From the NCBI RefSeq assembly GCF_900172355.1, contig NZ_FWFZ01000001.1:124001-188000 (forward strand): DNA of 64,000 bases, in the 5' to 3' direction. Both the position numbers and the translations under genes were made by a program. The DNA comes from Roseisalinus antarcticus (GTDB lineage Bacteria; Pseudomonadota; Alphaproteobacteria; Rhodobacterales; Rhodobacteraceae). Positions within the stretch are counted from its first letter, which is position 1; the number at the start of each line of letters is the position of its first letter. Positions 1 through 8,828 of the stretch are shown piece after piece. The notes beneath the pieces were generated by a model, which ran no database searches, had not been told where the DNA came from, and worked only from the letters and a program-made list of their open reading frames with translations.

Positions 1-431
1 ACGATCATCTGGGTCCAGCCGTCCACCGGAACACTGGCGTAGCCGCCGTCATAGGCCGCCATCTCCAGCGCGCCGGGGGCAAAGGTGTCGGCGCCCAGGT
101 CCTCGATGATGTCGGAGGCGGCGTCGGTGTCCAGGATGCCCGCCTCGGCCCAGGGCAGCGCGTATTGCAGGGTGTGGTAGATCACGTCCGGCAGGTCGCC
201 CGCGGCAAAGGCGGCGGTGGTCCGGGTGCCCAGATCGCTCTCGCTGACCGGGATCACCTCGACCGTGTGGCCGGTTTCGGCGTTGAACATCGCGGCCAGC
301 TCCTGCTGGCGCTCCAGCCGCTCGGGCTGCTCTTCGGTGGTCCAGAAACGGATCGTGTCGGCCTGCGCCGACAGCGCCGTCAGCCCGACGGCAAGCGCCG
401 TCCCTGCCAGCAATCTCGCGTGAAGTGTCAT
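1..431 (-). CDS. ABC transporter sugar-type substrate-binding protein, N-terminal part
   Basis: Only the first 143 codons are present; the gene runs off the left edge. The ATG at 431-429 opens a typical signal peptide (charged start, hydrophobic core, cleavage after LSAQA near residue 23), so the product is periplasmic. The mature part begins with a beta strand containing FWTTEEQPER, followed by a segment rich in glutamate and aromatic residues, as in family 1 extracellular solute-binding proteins for sugars and oligosaccharides. It lies 60 bp downstream of a LacI-family regulator on the same strand, which fits a carbohydrate ABC operon led by its repressor. The permease and ATPase genes would lie beyond the window. 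The substrate cannot be told; alpha-glucosides or trehalose are plausible. Family call is firm, substrate open. Confidence 0.8.
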   Translation of the reverse strand, partial: MTLHARLLAGTALAVGLTALSAQADTIRFWTTEEQPERLERQQELAAMFNAETGHTVEVIPVSESDLGTRTTAAFAAGDLPDVIYHTLQYALPWAEAGILDTDAASDIIEDLGADTFAPGALEMAAYDGGYASVPVDGWTQMI

Positions 432-442
432 GGTCTTCCTCC

Positions 443-487
443 CTGTGGTTCTTGATTCTGTGGGTCTTGATCCCGTGGGTCTTGAAA
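443..487. repeat. Three imperfect 15-bp tandem repeats
   Basis: Units 443-457, 458-472 and 473-487 share the pattern CNGTGGNTCTTGA plus two variable bases. They fill most of the 59-bp gap between the LacI-family gene and the solute-binding gene. The promoter-distal gene's ribosome binding site (GGAGGAAG on the minus strand) lies just beyond. The role is unknown; they may simply set spacing or affect mRNA folding between the two genes. Confidence 0.6.
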
Positions 488-490
488 AGG

Positions 491-1567
491 TCATGGCGCG
501 TCGGCCCGCCCCGGCGCGGGCCCTTCCGAGCCGCGCGACAGGAACGTCGCGTGCCCCAGCGCCCGCAGATCCTCGGGCGGGGTGCCCCTCGCCCTTGCGA
601 TCAGCATGTCGGCCAACCGGGCCCCCGCGGCGCGGGTGTCCACGGCCCAGGTCGACAGCGGCGGGTCCATCAGCGCGCCCTCGGGGATGCCGTCGTAGGA
701 CACCACCGACAGGTCGCGGCCGATCCGAAGGCCCCTGTCCCGCGCCACGTCGTAGGCGCCCAGAGCCGCCTGATCGACGGCAAAGATCACCGCGGTGGGG
801 GCGTCGTCCCGCGCCAGAAGGCCCCGCGTCGCGGCCGCCCCCGCCGCCCGGTCGAGCGCCGGCAGCCCGACGAGGCCCGGATCCACCGGCAGCCCCTCCC
901 GCGCCATGCCCTCGCAAAACCCCTGCCAGCGTAGTCGGGCATACATCGGCCCCTCGCCCCCCGGCACAAAGCCGATTCGGTCATGCCCCAGCGCCCGCAG
1001 CCGCGAAACCGCCTCGGCCATGGCCGCCTCGCTGTCGATGTCGAACCAGGCACAGCCGGTGTCGTCGCCGGTCCGGCCATAAAGGACGAATGGCACCCGC
1101 ATGTCGCGCAGCGTGGTGATCCGGGCGTCCTCGACATAGGTGCGCGGCAGGATGAAGCCGTCGGCCTTGCGATCCTCCCACAACGTGCTGAGCAGGCGCA
1201 GGGTGTCGGCCTCGGTGGCGGCGGTGGCCACGGTCATGGTCCAATCCTCGCCCGAGGCGGCCTGGCTGACCCCGGCCAGGAAATCGGCCAGGAACGGCCG
1301 GTGCCCGTCATGTTCGTTGATCTGCAGCACCAGGCCGATCGAGCGCACCCGTCCGGTGCGGATCGCCTGGGCATGGGCCAGCGGACGGTAGCCCAGCCGC
1401 TGTGCCGTGCGCCGCACCCGAAGGCGCGTGGTTTCGGCGATGTCGGGATGGTCGTTCAGCGCCCGGCTGACGGTGCCCTTGGTCAGTCCGACCGCGCGGG
1501 CCACATCAATCAGGCGCACCCTTGCGGGGGATGAGCTGTCGCGCTGTTCGAGCAGTGTCGCAGCCAT
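491..1567 (-). CDS. LacI family transcriptional regulator
   Basis: A 358-residue repressor-type regulator. An N-terminal helix-turn-helix (about residues 16-40: VRLIDVARAVGLTKGTVSRA) with the following hinge helix is diagnostic of LacI/GalR. The rest is a periplasmic-binding-protein-like effector domain. The open frame extends upstream to 1741, but ATG 1567-1565 is chosen because GGAGGAAG lies 6 bases before it and because LacI proteins start about 15 residues before the HTH. It lies just upstream of, and reads into, a sugar-binding-protein gene, so it probably represses that transporter until a sugar or sugar phosphate binds. A perfect palindrome with a CG centre at 1602-1613 is a likely operator and implies autoregulation. 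Confidence 0.9.
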   Translation of the reverse strand: MAATLLEQRDSSSPARVRLIDVARAVGLTKGTVSRALNDHPDIAETTRLRVRRTAQRLGYRPLAHAQAIRTGRVRSIGLVLQINEHDGHRPFLADFLAGVSQAASGEDWTMTVATAATEADTLRLLSTLWEDRKADGFILPRTYVEDARITTLRDMRVPFVLYGRTGDDTGCAWFDIDSEAAMAEAVSRLRALGHDRIGFVPGGEGPMYARLRWQGFCEGMAREGLPVDPGLVGLPALDRAAGAAATRGLLARDDAPTAVIFAVDQAALGAYDVARDRGLRIGRDLSVVSYDGIPEGALMDPPLSTWAVDTRAAGARLADMLIARARGTPPEDLRALGHATFLSRGSEGPAPGRADAP

Positions 1568-1601
1568 CTCGATTCTTCCTCCTGGACTCATCCAAGGTTC
1601 A

Positions 1602-1613
1602 GAAACCGGTTTC
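1602..1613. promoter_or_regulatory. Probable LacI-family operator
   Basis: GAAACCGGTTTC is a perfect 12-bp palindrome with a central CG, the usual form of LacI/GalR-family operators. It lies 35 bp upstream of the start codon of the adjacent LacI-type regulator, where it would cover the promoter. Inference from motif and position; no second copy was seen in the window. Confidence 0.55.
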
Positions 1614-1793
1614 GGCAACCCTTTATTCCCCTCTTCCGGGGCGTGGCGCCGGGCAGGCGGGCGCCGCCCGGCCCCCACGCCACCTGAATTCTGCCGAGAC
1701 ATGACCCTGCGTTCGCCACAATGTTGCGCGAATGGCGACAAAGACCGCTGTCAACGTCGTCTTGTTGCGAAGCCGACAACGAGGAAGAGACCA

Positions 1794-1976
1794 ATGGACC
1801 ACATCATCACCGACGCCGCGCAGATCCGCCAGTTCGTGCTCACCGAGCGCGCCCGCTGTGTGTCCGAGCGGGAATGGATTCACCGCCTTGCGGGCTACGG
1901 CTATGCCGTGCGCAACACCGGCACCACGCAGGTGGTGGCCTCGCTGCTGCACGACCGCGAGATCTGCGCCCTCTGA
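1794..1976 (+). CDS. Small hypothetical protein (60 aa)
   Basis: ATG at 1794 is preceded by GAGGAAGAG at good spacing, and the frame closes at TGA 1974-1976. The 60-residue product begins MDHIITDAAQIRQFVLTERA and is mixed alpha/beta in character. It has two cysteines, a helix-rich N-terminus (REWIHRLAGYGYAVRN) and no signal peptide or membrane segment. No domain recognised. It stands alone, divergent from the LacI-family gene and convergent with glpK, so context does not suggest a role. The strong ribosome binding site and sensible amino-acid composition argue that it is real. Confidence 0.6.
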   Translation: MDHIITDAAQIRQFVLTERARCVSEREWIHRLAGYGYAVRNTGTTQVVASLLHDREICAL

Positions 1977-2144
1977 GACCTCTGATCCCGGCGACAATCC
2001 CGGCATCGCTTCGGACGACGATCCTGCCCGGGGTCAGGGTCCGAATCCCCTCGAGCGTCCCGCCCACGGCCACGAAAGCGCAAGACCGCTGACGCCGCCA
2101 CGCCGGTCACGCCCCCCTTCGTCGGATCAATCTGCTGTGCGGGG

Positions 2145-3638
2145 TCAGCCGCTTCGGGTCCGCCGGACCGCATCGGTCCAGCCGTCATAGCGCCGCGCCC
2201 TGTCCTCGGCCGCCATCTGCGGCTCGAACCGGGTTTCCAGCGCCCAGGTCCGGGCGAATCCGTCGCGGTCGGGATAGACCCCCGCGCGATGCCCGGCGAG
2301 CCAGGCCACCCCGAGCGCCGTGGTCTCCAGCACCTGCGGCCGGTCCACCGGCGCCCCGATGATATCGGCCAGGAACTGCATCGCCCAGTCCGAGGCCGAC
2401 ATGCCGCCATCCACCCGCAGCACGCCCCCGCCCCCGTCCCCGGCGCTGGGCCAGTCCGAATGCATCGCCTCCAGCAGGTCGCGGGTCTGAAAGCCCACGC
2501 TCTCCAGCGCGGCCTTCGCGAATTCAGCCGGGCCGGAATTGCGGCTGAGCCCGTAGATCGCCCCGCGGGCCTCCGCGTCCCAGTAGGGCGCACCGAGCCC
2601 GGTGAAGGCGGGCACGAGGTAAAGCTCCTGCCCCGGGTCGGCCTTGCCCGCGAGCCCCGCGGAATCGGAGGCCTTGCCGATGATGCCCAACCCGTCGCGC
2701 AGCCATTGCACCACCGCGCCCGCGATGAAGATCGACCCTTCGAGCGCGTATGTCACCTCGCCGTCGAGCTGGTAGGCGATCGTGCCCAGAAGGCGATTGC
2801 GGCTTTCGACCAGGTGGGCCCCGGTGTTGAGCAGCGCAAAGCAGCCGGTGCCGTAGGTGGATTTGAACATCCCCGGCTCAAAACAGGCCTGGCCCAGCGT
2901 GGCCGCCTGCTGGTCGCCCGCGACCCCGAGAATCGGGATCGCCCCGCCCAGCAGCTCAGGGTCCGTGGCGCCGAAATCGGCGGCGCAGTCGAGCACCTTC
3001 GGCAACATCGCCATCGGAATGCCAAGCCGCTCGCAGATCGTGGCGTCCCAGGCCCCTTCGCGAATGTTGTAGAGCAGGGTCCGCGCGGCATTGGTGGCAT
3101 CGGTGACATGGGCCGCCCCGCCGGTCAGCCGCCAGATCAGGTAGCTGTCGACGGTGCCGAACAGGATCTCGCCGGCCTCGGCCCGGGCCCGGGCGCCCTC
3201 GGTCTCGTCCAGAAGCCACTTGAGCTTGGTCCCCGAAAAATACGGATCGGCGAGCAGGCCCGTGCGGCGCGTGAGCTCGGCCTCGAACCCCTCGTCGCGC
3301 AGTTCGGCACAGAACGGCGCGGTGCGCCGGTCCTGCCAGACGATGGCGCGGCCGATCGGGGCGCCGGTCTCGGCATCCCAGACCACCACGGTCTCTCGCT
3401 GGTTGGTGATGCCGATCCCGGCGATGTCGGAGGCGCTCACCCCGGCCTTTTCCATCGCAGCCCGGCAGGTCGAGAGGACGGAATCCCAGATCTCGTCGGG
3501 CTCGTGCTCGACCCAGCCCGATTGCGGGAAATACTGGGGAAACTCCTTCTGGGCGGAGGCGGCGGGGCGCATGGGCTCGTCGAACAGGATCGCCCTGCTG
3601 GAAGTCGTGCCCTGATCTATGGCCAGAATGTAGGTCAT
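2145..3638 (-). CDS. glpK: Glycerol kinase
   Basis: Full-length FGGY-family kinase of 497 residues, the usual size for GlpK, which phosphorylates glycerol to sn-glycerol 3-phosphate with ATP in the cytoplasm. The N-terminus has the phosphate-binding loop [13 protein letters not shown] (residues 8-20), and substrate-binding residues follow in [12 protein letters not shown] and WQDRRT. The C-terminal half has the second phosphate loop (STYGTGCF) and the adenosine motif [13 protein letters not shown] 3638-3636 has GGTGAGGAG upstream. It stands alone between a small hypothetical gene and rlmE; no glpF or glpD is adjacent. Nothing unusual was noted. Confidence 0.96.
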   Translation of the reverse strand: MTYILAIDQGTTSSRAILFDEPMRPAASAQKEFPQYFPQSGWVEHEPDEIWDSVLSTCRAAMEKAGVSASDIAGIGITNQRETVVVWDAETGAPIGRAIVWQDRRTAPFCAELRDEGFEAELTRRTGLLADPYFSGTKLKWLLDETEGARARAEAGEILFGTVDSYLIWRLTGGAAHVTDATNAARTLLYNIREGAWDATICERLGIPMAMLPKVLDCAADFGATDPELLGGAIPILGVAGDQQAATLGQACFEPGMFKSTYGTGCFALLNTGAHLVESRNRLLGTIAYQLDGEVTYALEGSIFIAGAVVQWLRDGLGIIGKASDSAGLAGKADPGQELYLVPAFTGLGAPYWDAEARGAIYGLSRNSGPAEFAKAALESVGFQTRDLLEAMHSDWPSAGDGGGGVLRVDGGMSASDWAMQFLADIIGAPVDRPQVLETTALGVAWLAGHRAGVYPDRDGFARTWALETRFEPQMAAEDRARRYDGWTDAVRRTRSG

Positions 3639-3689
3639 GTGCTCCTCACCTTTTGCCTCAGCATGGCCAAGCGGGCGCAGAGAGGCAAG

Positions 3690-4400
3690 CTAGCCGCGAA
3701 AGCCCATGGCCACCACGAATTTTTCCGAGGAATCAGAGCGTGATGCGGGCGGCTTCACGTTGGCCACGGATTTGAATCGCTGTTTGAGCAGGGCCTGCAG
3801 CGATCCCTCCGCGCCGCCCGCGAGGACCTTGGCGACGAAGGTGCCGCCCTCTTCGAGCACGTCGAAGGCCAGCATCGCCGCGGCCTCGCACAGGGTTATG
3901 ATGCGCAGGTGGTCGGTCTGCTTGTGGCCCGAGGAGGAGGCGGCCATGTCCGACATCACCACATCCGCCTTGCCGCCCAGCCAGGCCTTGACCTGGTCGT
4001 CGGCGCCTTCGTCGAGGAAATCGAGCTGGTGCAGCTCGACCCCGGCGATGGGCTCGACCTCCTGCAGGTCGATGCCCAGAATGGTGCCCTGGGCCTTGTC
4101 CGACTTGTCGCCCAGGGCGTTGACCCGCCGCACCGCGACCTGGCACCAGCCGCCGGGCGCACAGCCCAGGTCCACCACCCGGGCGCCGGGCACCAGAAAG
4201 CGGTAGCGGTCGTCGAGCTCGAGGATCTTGAAGGCCGCGCGGCCGCGAAAGCCTTCCGCCTTGGCGCGCTTGACGTAGGGGTCGTTGAGCTGGCGTTGCA
4301 GCCAGAGCGTCGAGGACAGCTTGCGCCCGCGAGCGGATTTCACTTTCACGGTCAGGTCGCGCTGACCGCGCCCGCTGGATTTGCGTATTTTCTTGGCCAT
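3690..4400 (-). CDS. rlmE: 23S rRNA 2'-O-methyltransferase RlmE (FtsJ/RrmJ)
   Basis: A 236-residue SAM-dependent methyltransferase. It methylates the ribose 2'-OH of a uridine in the 23S rRNA A-loop during late 50S assembly. Motif I is [15 protein letters not shown], the second acidic motif is LGIDLQEV, and the SDMAA segment carries the catalytic aspartate; conserved lysines lie in FRGRAAFKI and FVAKVLAGG. The basic N-terminal tail ([15 protein letters not shown]) is typical of alphaproteobacterial RlmE. The open frame continues upstream to 5843 over the Ppx gene, but ATG 4400-4398 fits family length. It follows a Ppx/GppA gene on the same strand, separated by a palindrome. Confidence 0.94.
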   Translation of the reverse strand: MAKKIRKSSGRGQRDLTVKVKSARGRKLSSTLWLQRQLNDPYVKRAKAEGFRGRAAFKILELDDRYRFLVPGARVVDLGCAPGGWCQVAVRRVNALGDKSDKAQGTILGIDLQEVEPIAGVELHQLDFLDEGADDQVKAWLGGKADVVMSDMAASSSGHKQTDHLRIITLCEAAAMLAFDVLEEGGTFVAKVLAGGAEGSLQALLKQRFKSVANVKPPASRSDSSEKFVVAMGFRG

Positions 4401-4471
4401 CCCTGCCTCATAAGCCTTTTCGGCGAAACGTCGAGAGGCAGCTTTCAGCGCCGCCGCCTGCCATCCGGGCC

Positions 4472-4495
4472 CCAGATTATTCGCGAATAATCTGG
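4472..4495. repeat. 24-bp perfect palindrome with TTCGCGAA core
   Basis: The sequence is a perfect inverted repeat around ATTATTCGCGAATAAT, flanked by CCAG and CTGG. It is AT-rich in a GC-rich genome and lies in the gap between the Ppx stop (4502) and rlmE start (4400). Two related palindromes sit at 9066-9110. It could be a transcription terminator without a U-tract, a protein-binding site or a dispersed palindromic repeat. Confidence 0.75.
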
Positions 4496-4501
4496 TTGCG
4501 C

Positions 4502-5614
4502 CTAGTACGGACCGTCTTCCAGCACGCCATCGGCGCTCATCTGGGCATAGAGCAGCCCCTCGCGCAGGCCGCGGTCGGCGACCGACAGCCGGTCCGTCGG
4601 CCACAGCCGCATCAGCGCCTGCAGGATCGCCGCCCCGGACATGATCAGCGCCTGCCGGTCCTTGCCGATCCGGGGATCGTTGCGCCGCCCCTCGGGGCCC
4701 AGCGACAGGTAATCGCGGATCACCGTGTCGATCTGGTCGGAGGTCATCCGCAGCCCGTCCACCTTGGTCCGGTCGTAGCGCCGCAGGCCCAGGTGCGAGG
4801 CCGCAACCGTGGTCACCGTTCCCGAGGTGCCGATGATCTGGAATCCTTCCCTGACCTGCTCGGAGGCATAGGGGGCAAACTCGGCAAGGTTCTCCTCGAA
4901 GAACCAGCTCATCAGCGCGAACCGCGCGCTGTCGTCCTCCACGTCGCGGAACTGGTCGCGCAGGGTCGCCACCCCCAGCGGCACCGAGATCCAGTCCACC
5001 ACCTTGGCCACCGGGAACGGCCCGGTCTCCTGCTTGAAGCCGGAATGCAGCCGCATGATCGCCTTGGGCCGGTCCAGCCGGGGCACCTTGGTGAGGTCGA
5101 TCCACACGAGCTCGGTCGAGCCGCCGCCGATGTCGACCACCAGCAGCTGATCGGTCCGGGTCGAGACCAGCGGTGCGCAGGAGATGACCGCCAGCCGCGC
5201 CTCCTCCTCCGGCTCGATGATCTCGAGCCTGAGGCCGGTCTCGCGCCGCACCTGCTGGATGAACTGGCCCGCGTTGGTCGCCCTGCGGCAGGCCTCGGTC
5301 GCAACCAGACGCATCCGCGTCACGCCGTGGCGCCGGATCTTCTGCATGCAGATGCGCATCGCGCCGACGGTCCGACCCATCGAGGCGCGGGACAATCTGC
5401 CGGAACTCTCGAGCCCGTGGCCGAGCTGAACCGACTTCGAGAAGCTGTCGATAACGTGGAACTGGCTGCCCTTGGGCTGGGCAATCAGCATGCGACAGCT
5501 GTTCGTACCAAGGTCCAGCGCCGCATAGAGCGAGTCTGGATCCGGCGGAGTTGGCACGGGGTTTTCGACCGCGATCGGGAAAGCACCCGCACCATTTGGA
5601 CGCTTGGGCGCCAT
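4502..5614 (-). CDS. Ppx/GppA family phosphatase
   Basis: A 370-residue member of the exopolyphosphatase/pppGpp phosphatase family (ASKHA fold), which hydrolyses polyphosphate or pppGpp in the cytosol. Visible motifs are the first phosphate loop [14 protein letters not shown], the second loop [14 protein letters not shown] and the [11 protein letters not shown] segment. It lacks the extra C-terminal domains of E. coli Ppx, so it is the short form common in alphaproteobacteria. A GTG at 5620 precedes the ATG, but ATG 5614-5612 has GGAGGG at seven bases and is preferred. The upstream neighbour is divergent. It probably shares a transcript with rlmE downstream, as is common in this group, though a palindrome separates them. 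Confidence 0.88.
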   Translation of the reverse strand: MAPKRPNGAGAFPIAVENPVPTPPDPDSLYAALDLGTNSCRMLIAQPKGSQFHVIDSFSKSVQLGHGLESSGRLSRASMGRTVGAMRICMQKIRRHGVTRMRLVATEACRRATNAGQFIQQVRRETGLRLEIIEPEEEARLAVISCAPLVSTRTDQLLVVDIGGGSTELVWIDLTKVPRLDRPKAIMRLHSGFKQETGPFPVAKVVDWISVPLGVATLRDQFRDVEDDSARFALMSWFFEENLAEFAPYASEQVREGFQIIGTSGTVTTVAASHLGLRRYDRTKVDGLRMTSDQIDTVIRDYLSLGPEGRRNDPRIGKDRQALIMSGAAILQALMRLWPTDRLSVADRGLREGLLYAQMSADGVLEDGPY

Positions 5615-5884
5615 GGTCACGCCCTCCGAATATGAGTTGACCTGACACTATGCAGCGCCGGCCGTTCTGACAAGTCTTGTGACTGTCGCCGGGCCCCGCC
5701 TCCGGCCGATGTGAACGGGCCTCATGTGGGACCTGCACGGTTCTCGGGTCCGGGGCACTGGCACAAGCGGCCGCAGTTTGCGATGAGGGGGTCGCGCATC
5801 TCGCGCGTTTGGTCGAAATTCGACGGTGGCGCGGGCCCGCCACCGCCTAGAAGAGCCGTCAAGCCCAGCCCGGAGGAGGCAGAA

Positions 5885-6181
5885 TTGGCCGAAGTCACGA
5901 TCGTCTATTGGCGCGACATCCCCGCCCAGGTCATTGCAGGAAGGGGCCGCCGTGCGGTCAAGATCCCGCTGACCGAGCGGTTCGAGCAGGCGATCGACCG
6001 GGCCGCGATGAAATCCGGGGCCGCGGGCACCGACGCCTATCTTGCCGAGTGGCGCAAGGCGCCGGCCGAAACGGTGCCCGGGGACGACCAGGATGCCGCC
6101 GACCGTACCGCCGCCCGGCTGGAGGACGAATACGACCACGAGCGCCTGAAGGCGCTGATCGGGAACGACGGACGGGCGTGA
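5885..6181 (+). CDS. Virulence-factor-like small protein (Virulence_fact family)
   Basis: A 98-residue soluble protein with the conserved start AEVTIVYWRDIPAQVI and a central ERFEQAIDRAAMK segment. From memory it matches a family named virulence factor that lies next to methylenetetrahydrofolate-reductase-like genes in Rhodobacterales. Its biochemical role is unknown, and the name comes from distant homologues. TTG 5885-5887 is chosen because GGAGG lies 6 bases upstream and the family begins at this residue; the frame is open further upstream but without family similarity. It is first in a run of four close or overlapping genes for C1-folate metabolism. Confidence 0.75.
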   Translation: MAEVTIVYWRDIPAQVIAGRGRRAVKIPLTERFEQAIDRAAMKSGAAGTDAYLAEWRKAPAETVPGDDQDAADRTAARLEDEYDHERLKALIGNDGRA

Positions 6182-6207
6182 CCCCGTTGCGCATCAGGGA
6201 GGCCCTC

Positions 6208-7128
6208 ATGGCTCTGCTCGACTTTCGCCGCAAGACAAGCCCCGCCGCCGGCGGGCTGGACACCTTCCTGAAGGGCTATTCGATCGAGGTGATGCCGCGC
6301 ACGGCCGCCAAGATCGAGGACTTCCGGGCGCTGCTGCCCGCGGGCACCCGGGTCTACATCGCCCATATCGAAGGCACCCCGATCGAGGAGATGGTCGCCA
6401 CCGCCGCCCGGATCGCCGCCGACGGCTATGAGGTCATGCCGCACTTTCCGGCCCGGATCATCCGTGACGCGGCCACGCTGAACGACTGGATCGCGCGCTA
6501 CCAGGGCGAGGCGGATGTCGACCAGGCGCTGCTGCTGGCCGGCGGCGTGAAGCATCCGCACGGCGCCTTTCACTCCTCGATGCAACTGCTCGAGACCGGC
6601 GCCTTCGACAAGGCAGGGTTCAGGCGCCTGCATGTGGCGGGCCACCCCGAGGGCAATCGCGACATCGACACCGACGGCACCATGCGCCAGGTCGAGGCCG
6701 CGCTGCGCTGGAAACAGGATTTCTCGGCCCGGACCGACGCCCGTATGGCGCTGGTGACCCAGTTCGCCTTCGATGCGCGGCCGGTGATCGCCTGGGCCGA
6801 GGGGCTGCGCGCCGCCGGGATCGACCTGCCGGTGCACATCGGCATCGCCGGCCCCGCCAAGCTGCAGACCCTGATCAAGTTCGCCATTGCCTGCGGCGTG
6901 GGCCCCTCGCTGAAGGTGCTGCAGAAACGCGCCCTGGACGTGACCAAGCTGCTGCTGCCCTACGAGCCGACCGAGATCCTGCAGGCGTTGGCCGAGCACA
7001 AGGCGGCCAACCCCGGCTTTGCCATCGAGCAGGTGCATTTCTTCCCGCTCGGCGGTATCGGGCCGACTGCCGCCTGGGCGCGGGACAAGGGCGGGGCCTC
7101 GGGGCGTCCGGCTGCCGCGACGGCATGA
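6208..7128 (+). CDS. Methylenetetrahydrofolate reductase-like protein (MetF family)
   Basis: A 306-residue TIM-barrel protein of the MetF superfamily, whose classic members reduce 5,10-methylene-THF to 5-methyl-THF with an FAD cofactor. Features include SIEVMPRTAAKIED (the strand carrying the conserved glutamate), the barrel segment HVAGHPEGNRDID, and the loops VTQFAFDARPVIAWAE and VHIGIAGPA. It is the divergent form found with corrinoid methyltransferases, not canonical E. coli-type MetF. ATG 6208 follows AGGGAGG. The next gene overlaps its stop by 4 bp, and a methyl-THF:corrinoid methyltransferase follows, suggesting this operon moves methyl groups between folate and a corrinoid protein. 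Confidence 0.85.
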   Translation: MALLDFRRKTSPAAGGLDTFLKGYSIEVMPRTAAKIEDFRALLPAGTRVYIAHIEGTPIEEMVATAARIAADGYEVMPHFPARIIRDAATLNDWIARYQGEADVDQALLLAGGVKHPHGAFHSSMQLLETGAFDKAGFRRLHVAGHPEGNRDIDTDGTMRQVEAALRWKQDFSARTDARMALVTQFAFDARPVIAWAEGLRAAGIDLPVHIGIAGPAKLQTLIKFAIACGVGPSLKVLQKRALDVTKLLLPYEPTEILQALAEHKAANPGFAIEQVHFFPLGGIGPTAAWARDKGGASGRPAAATA

Positions 7129-7787
7129 GTCCCGCCCTTCTCTTCGACCTCGACGGCACCATGCTGGAGACGGACGCCATTCATCGCGCCGTTTTCACCG
7201 ACATGCTGGCGCCGCGCGGCATCGCCGTGGACGAGGCCTTCTACATGGAGCATATCCACGGGCGGCTGAACGCCGATTTCTTTGCCGAATGGCTGCCCGA
7301 CGAGGCCGACCCCGAGGCCCTGTCCGAGGCCAAGGAGGCCGAGTTCCGCCGCCGCCTGCCGCATCCCTTCCCGGCTATGGCCGGCCTGCACGACCTGCTG
7401 GACCGCGCAACGGCGGCAGGACTGCCGATTGCGGTGGTGACCAATGCCATGCGCCCTAACGCCGAGGCGATGCTGAGGGCGATCGACGCCCGCGACCATT
7501 TCGAGGTCATCGTGATCGGCGAGGAATGCCCCCGGGCCAAACCCCACCCCGATCCCTACCTGCAGGCGATCGAGGCGTTGGGCGTCGCGCCCGAACAGAC
7601 CATCGCCTTCGAGGACAGCCCCTCGGGCATCCGCGCCGCCCGCGCCGCGGGCGCGTTCGCCATCGGCATCCGCTCGTCCCTGTCGGATGCCGCCCTGCGC
7701 GCGGCGGGCGCCCACCGGACGCTGTCCGATTTCACCGACCCCGCGCTCGCAGATATCCTGCGGCGCTTCAAAGGAGTTCCCGCATGA
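7125..7787 (+). CDS. HAD superfamily hydrolase (beta-phosphoglucomutase/phosphatase type)
   Basis: A 220-residue haloacid-dehalogenase-fold phosphatase. Motif I is LLFDLDGTMLETD with both nucleophile and acid/base aspartates, motif II is VVTNAMRPN, the motif III lysine is in ECPRAKPHPDPYL, and motif IV is FEDSPSGIRAA. The alpha-helical cap between motifs I and II places it in subfamily IA, like phosphoglycolate phosphatase or beta-phosphoglucomutase. The substrate is unknown. It overlaps the MetF-like stop (ATGA) and the following methyltransferase start (ATGA), so it is translationally coupled to both, which suggests a repair or housekeeping role in the C1 operon. Confidence 0.88.
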   Translation: MSPALLFDLDGTMLETDAIHRAVFTDMLAPRGIAVDEAFYMEHIHGRLNADFFAEWLPDEADPEALSEAKEAEFRRRLPHPFPAMAGLHDLLDRATAAGLPIAVVTNAMRPNAEAMLRAIDARDHFEVIVIGEECPRAKPHPDPYLQAIEALGVAPEQTIAFEDSPSGIRAARAAGAFAIGIRSSLSDAALRAAGAHRTLSDFTDPALADILRRFKGVPA

Positions 7788-8743
7788 CCCGGACCATTGT
7801 CGAGTCAAGAACCAAGACCGCCGTGATCGGCTTTGACGAGCCGTTCTGCGTCATTGGCGAGCGCATCAACCCCACCGGACGCAAGAAGCTTGCGGCCGAG
7901 CTCGAGGCCGGGGATTTCTCGACCGTGGAGCGTGACGCGCTGGAGCAGGTGGCCTGCGGGGCGACCATGCTCGATATCAACGCGGGCGTGGTCTACAACA
8001 CGAACCCCGATCCGAACGAGACCGAACCGCCGCTGATGCGCAAGATGATCGAGCTGGTCCAGGGGCTGGTGGACATTCCGCTCTGCATCGACAGCTCGGT
8101 GCCCGGGGCGCTCGAGGCCGGCCTGTCGGCCTGCGAGGGGCGGCCGCTGCTGAACTCGGTGACCGGCGAGGAGGAGCGGATGGAACTCGTCCTGCCGCTG
8201 GTCAAGAAGTACAACGTGCCGGTGGTGGCGATCTCGAACGACGACACCGGGATCTCCGAAGATCCCGACGTGCGTTTCGAGGTGGCGCGGAAGATCGTGG
8301 AGCGGGCCGCGGACTACGGGATTCCGGCCCATGACATCGTGGTCGATCCGCTGATGATGCCGGTCGGCGCCATGGCCTCGGCCGGGCAGCAGGTCTTCGC
8401 CCTCGTCCGGCGCCTGCGCGAGGAGCTTGGCGTGAACACCACCTGCGGGGCCTCGAACGTGTCCTTCGGTCTGCCCCGCCGGCACGGCGTCAACGCGGCG
8501 TTCCTGCCCATGGCGATCGGCGCGGGCATGACCTCGGCGATCATGAACCCGATCCGGCCGGTGGAGATGGAGGCGGTGCGCGCCGCCAACCTGCTGATGA
8601 ACCACGATCCAAACGGGGCGGCCTGGATCGCCTTCTCGCGCGTGCTGGATGCGGTCGAGGCAGGCACGCCGTTCCCCGAGGCCTCCAAGGCGGCTCTGGA
8701 GGCGGGCGCCGGCGGGCGCGGCGGGCGGCGGCGGCGCGGCTGA
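7784..8743 (+). CDS. Methyltetrahydrofolate:corrinoid methyltransferase (MtgA/MtvC-like)
   Basis: A 319-residue pterin-binding TIM barrel. It starts with the family hallmark VIGERINPTGRKKL, then has the pterin/aspartate motif MLDINAGVV, the CIDSS strand, the LLNSVTGEE loop, and the Asn/Asp residues in VVAISNDDTG and IVVDPL. Such proteins transfer a methyl group between 5-methyl-THF and the cobalt of a separate corrinoid protein in methylamine, glycine-betaine or O-demethylation systems. No corrinoid partner or substrate-specific methyltransferase is in the window. The C-terminus is an odd Gly/Arg-rich tail. It overlaps the HAD gene by 4 bp and ends the operon. Confidence 0.88.
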   Translation: MTRTIVESRTKTAVIGFDEPFCVIGERINPTGRKKLAAELEAGDFSTVERDALEQVACGATMLDINAGVVYNTNPDPNETEPPLMRKMIELVQGLVDIPLCIDSSVPGALEAGLSACEGRPLLNSVTGEEERMELVLPLVKKYNVPVVAISNDDTGISEDPDVRFEVARKIVERAADYGIPAHDIVVDPLMMPVGAMASAGQQVFALVRRLREELGVNTTCGASNVSFGLPRRHGVNAAFLPMAIGAGMTSAIMNPIRPVEMEAVRAANLLMNHDPNGAAWIAFSRVLDAVEAGTPFPEASKAALEAGAGGRGGRRRRG

Positions 8744-8828
8744 GCCGGCGTCCCGCGACTTCGTTTCGCGACTTCGTCTACTGTGGCGATTAATGCGCGG
8801 TTAACCGAGATCTGAGAGAGTCGGGGTC

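Noticed and set aside
2030-2070. tRNA-like 3' end (GGGTCCGAATCCCC followed by CGTCCCGCC)
   Set aside because: The T-loop looks right but the T-stem has two mismatches and no matching acceptor or anticodon arm lies within 100 bases upstream. Could be a chance match or an old integration remnant; not called.
3690-5843. Single 717-codon frame that would fuse RlmE with an N-terminal extension over the Ppx gene
   Set aside because: RlmE family length and motif positions give a start at 4400; upstream residues are Ppx in another frame.
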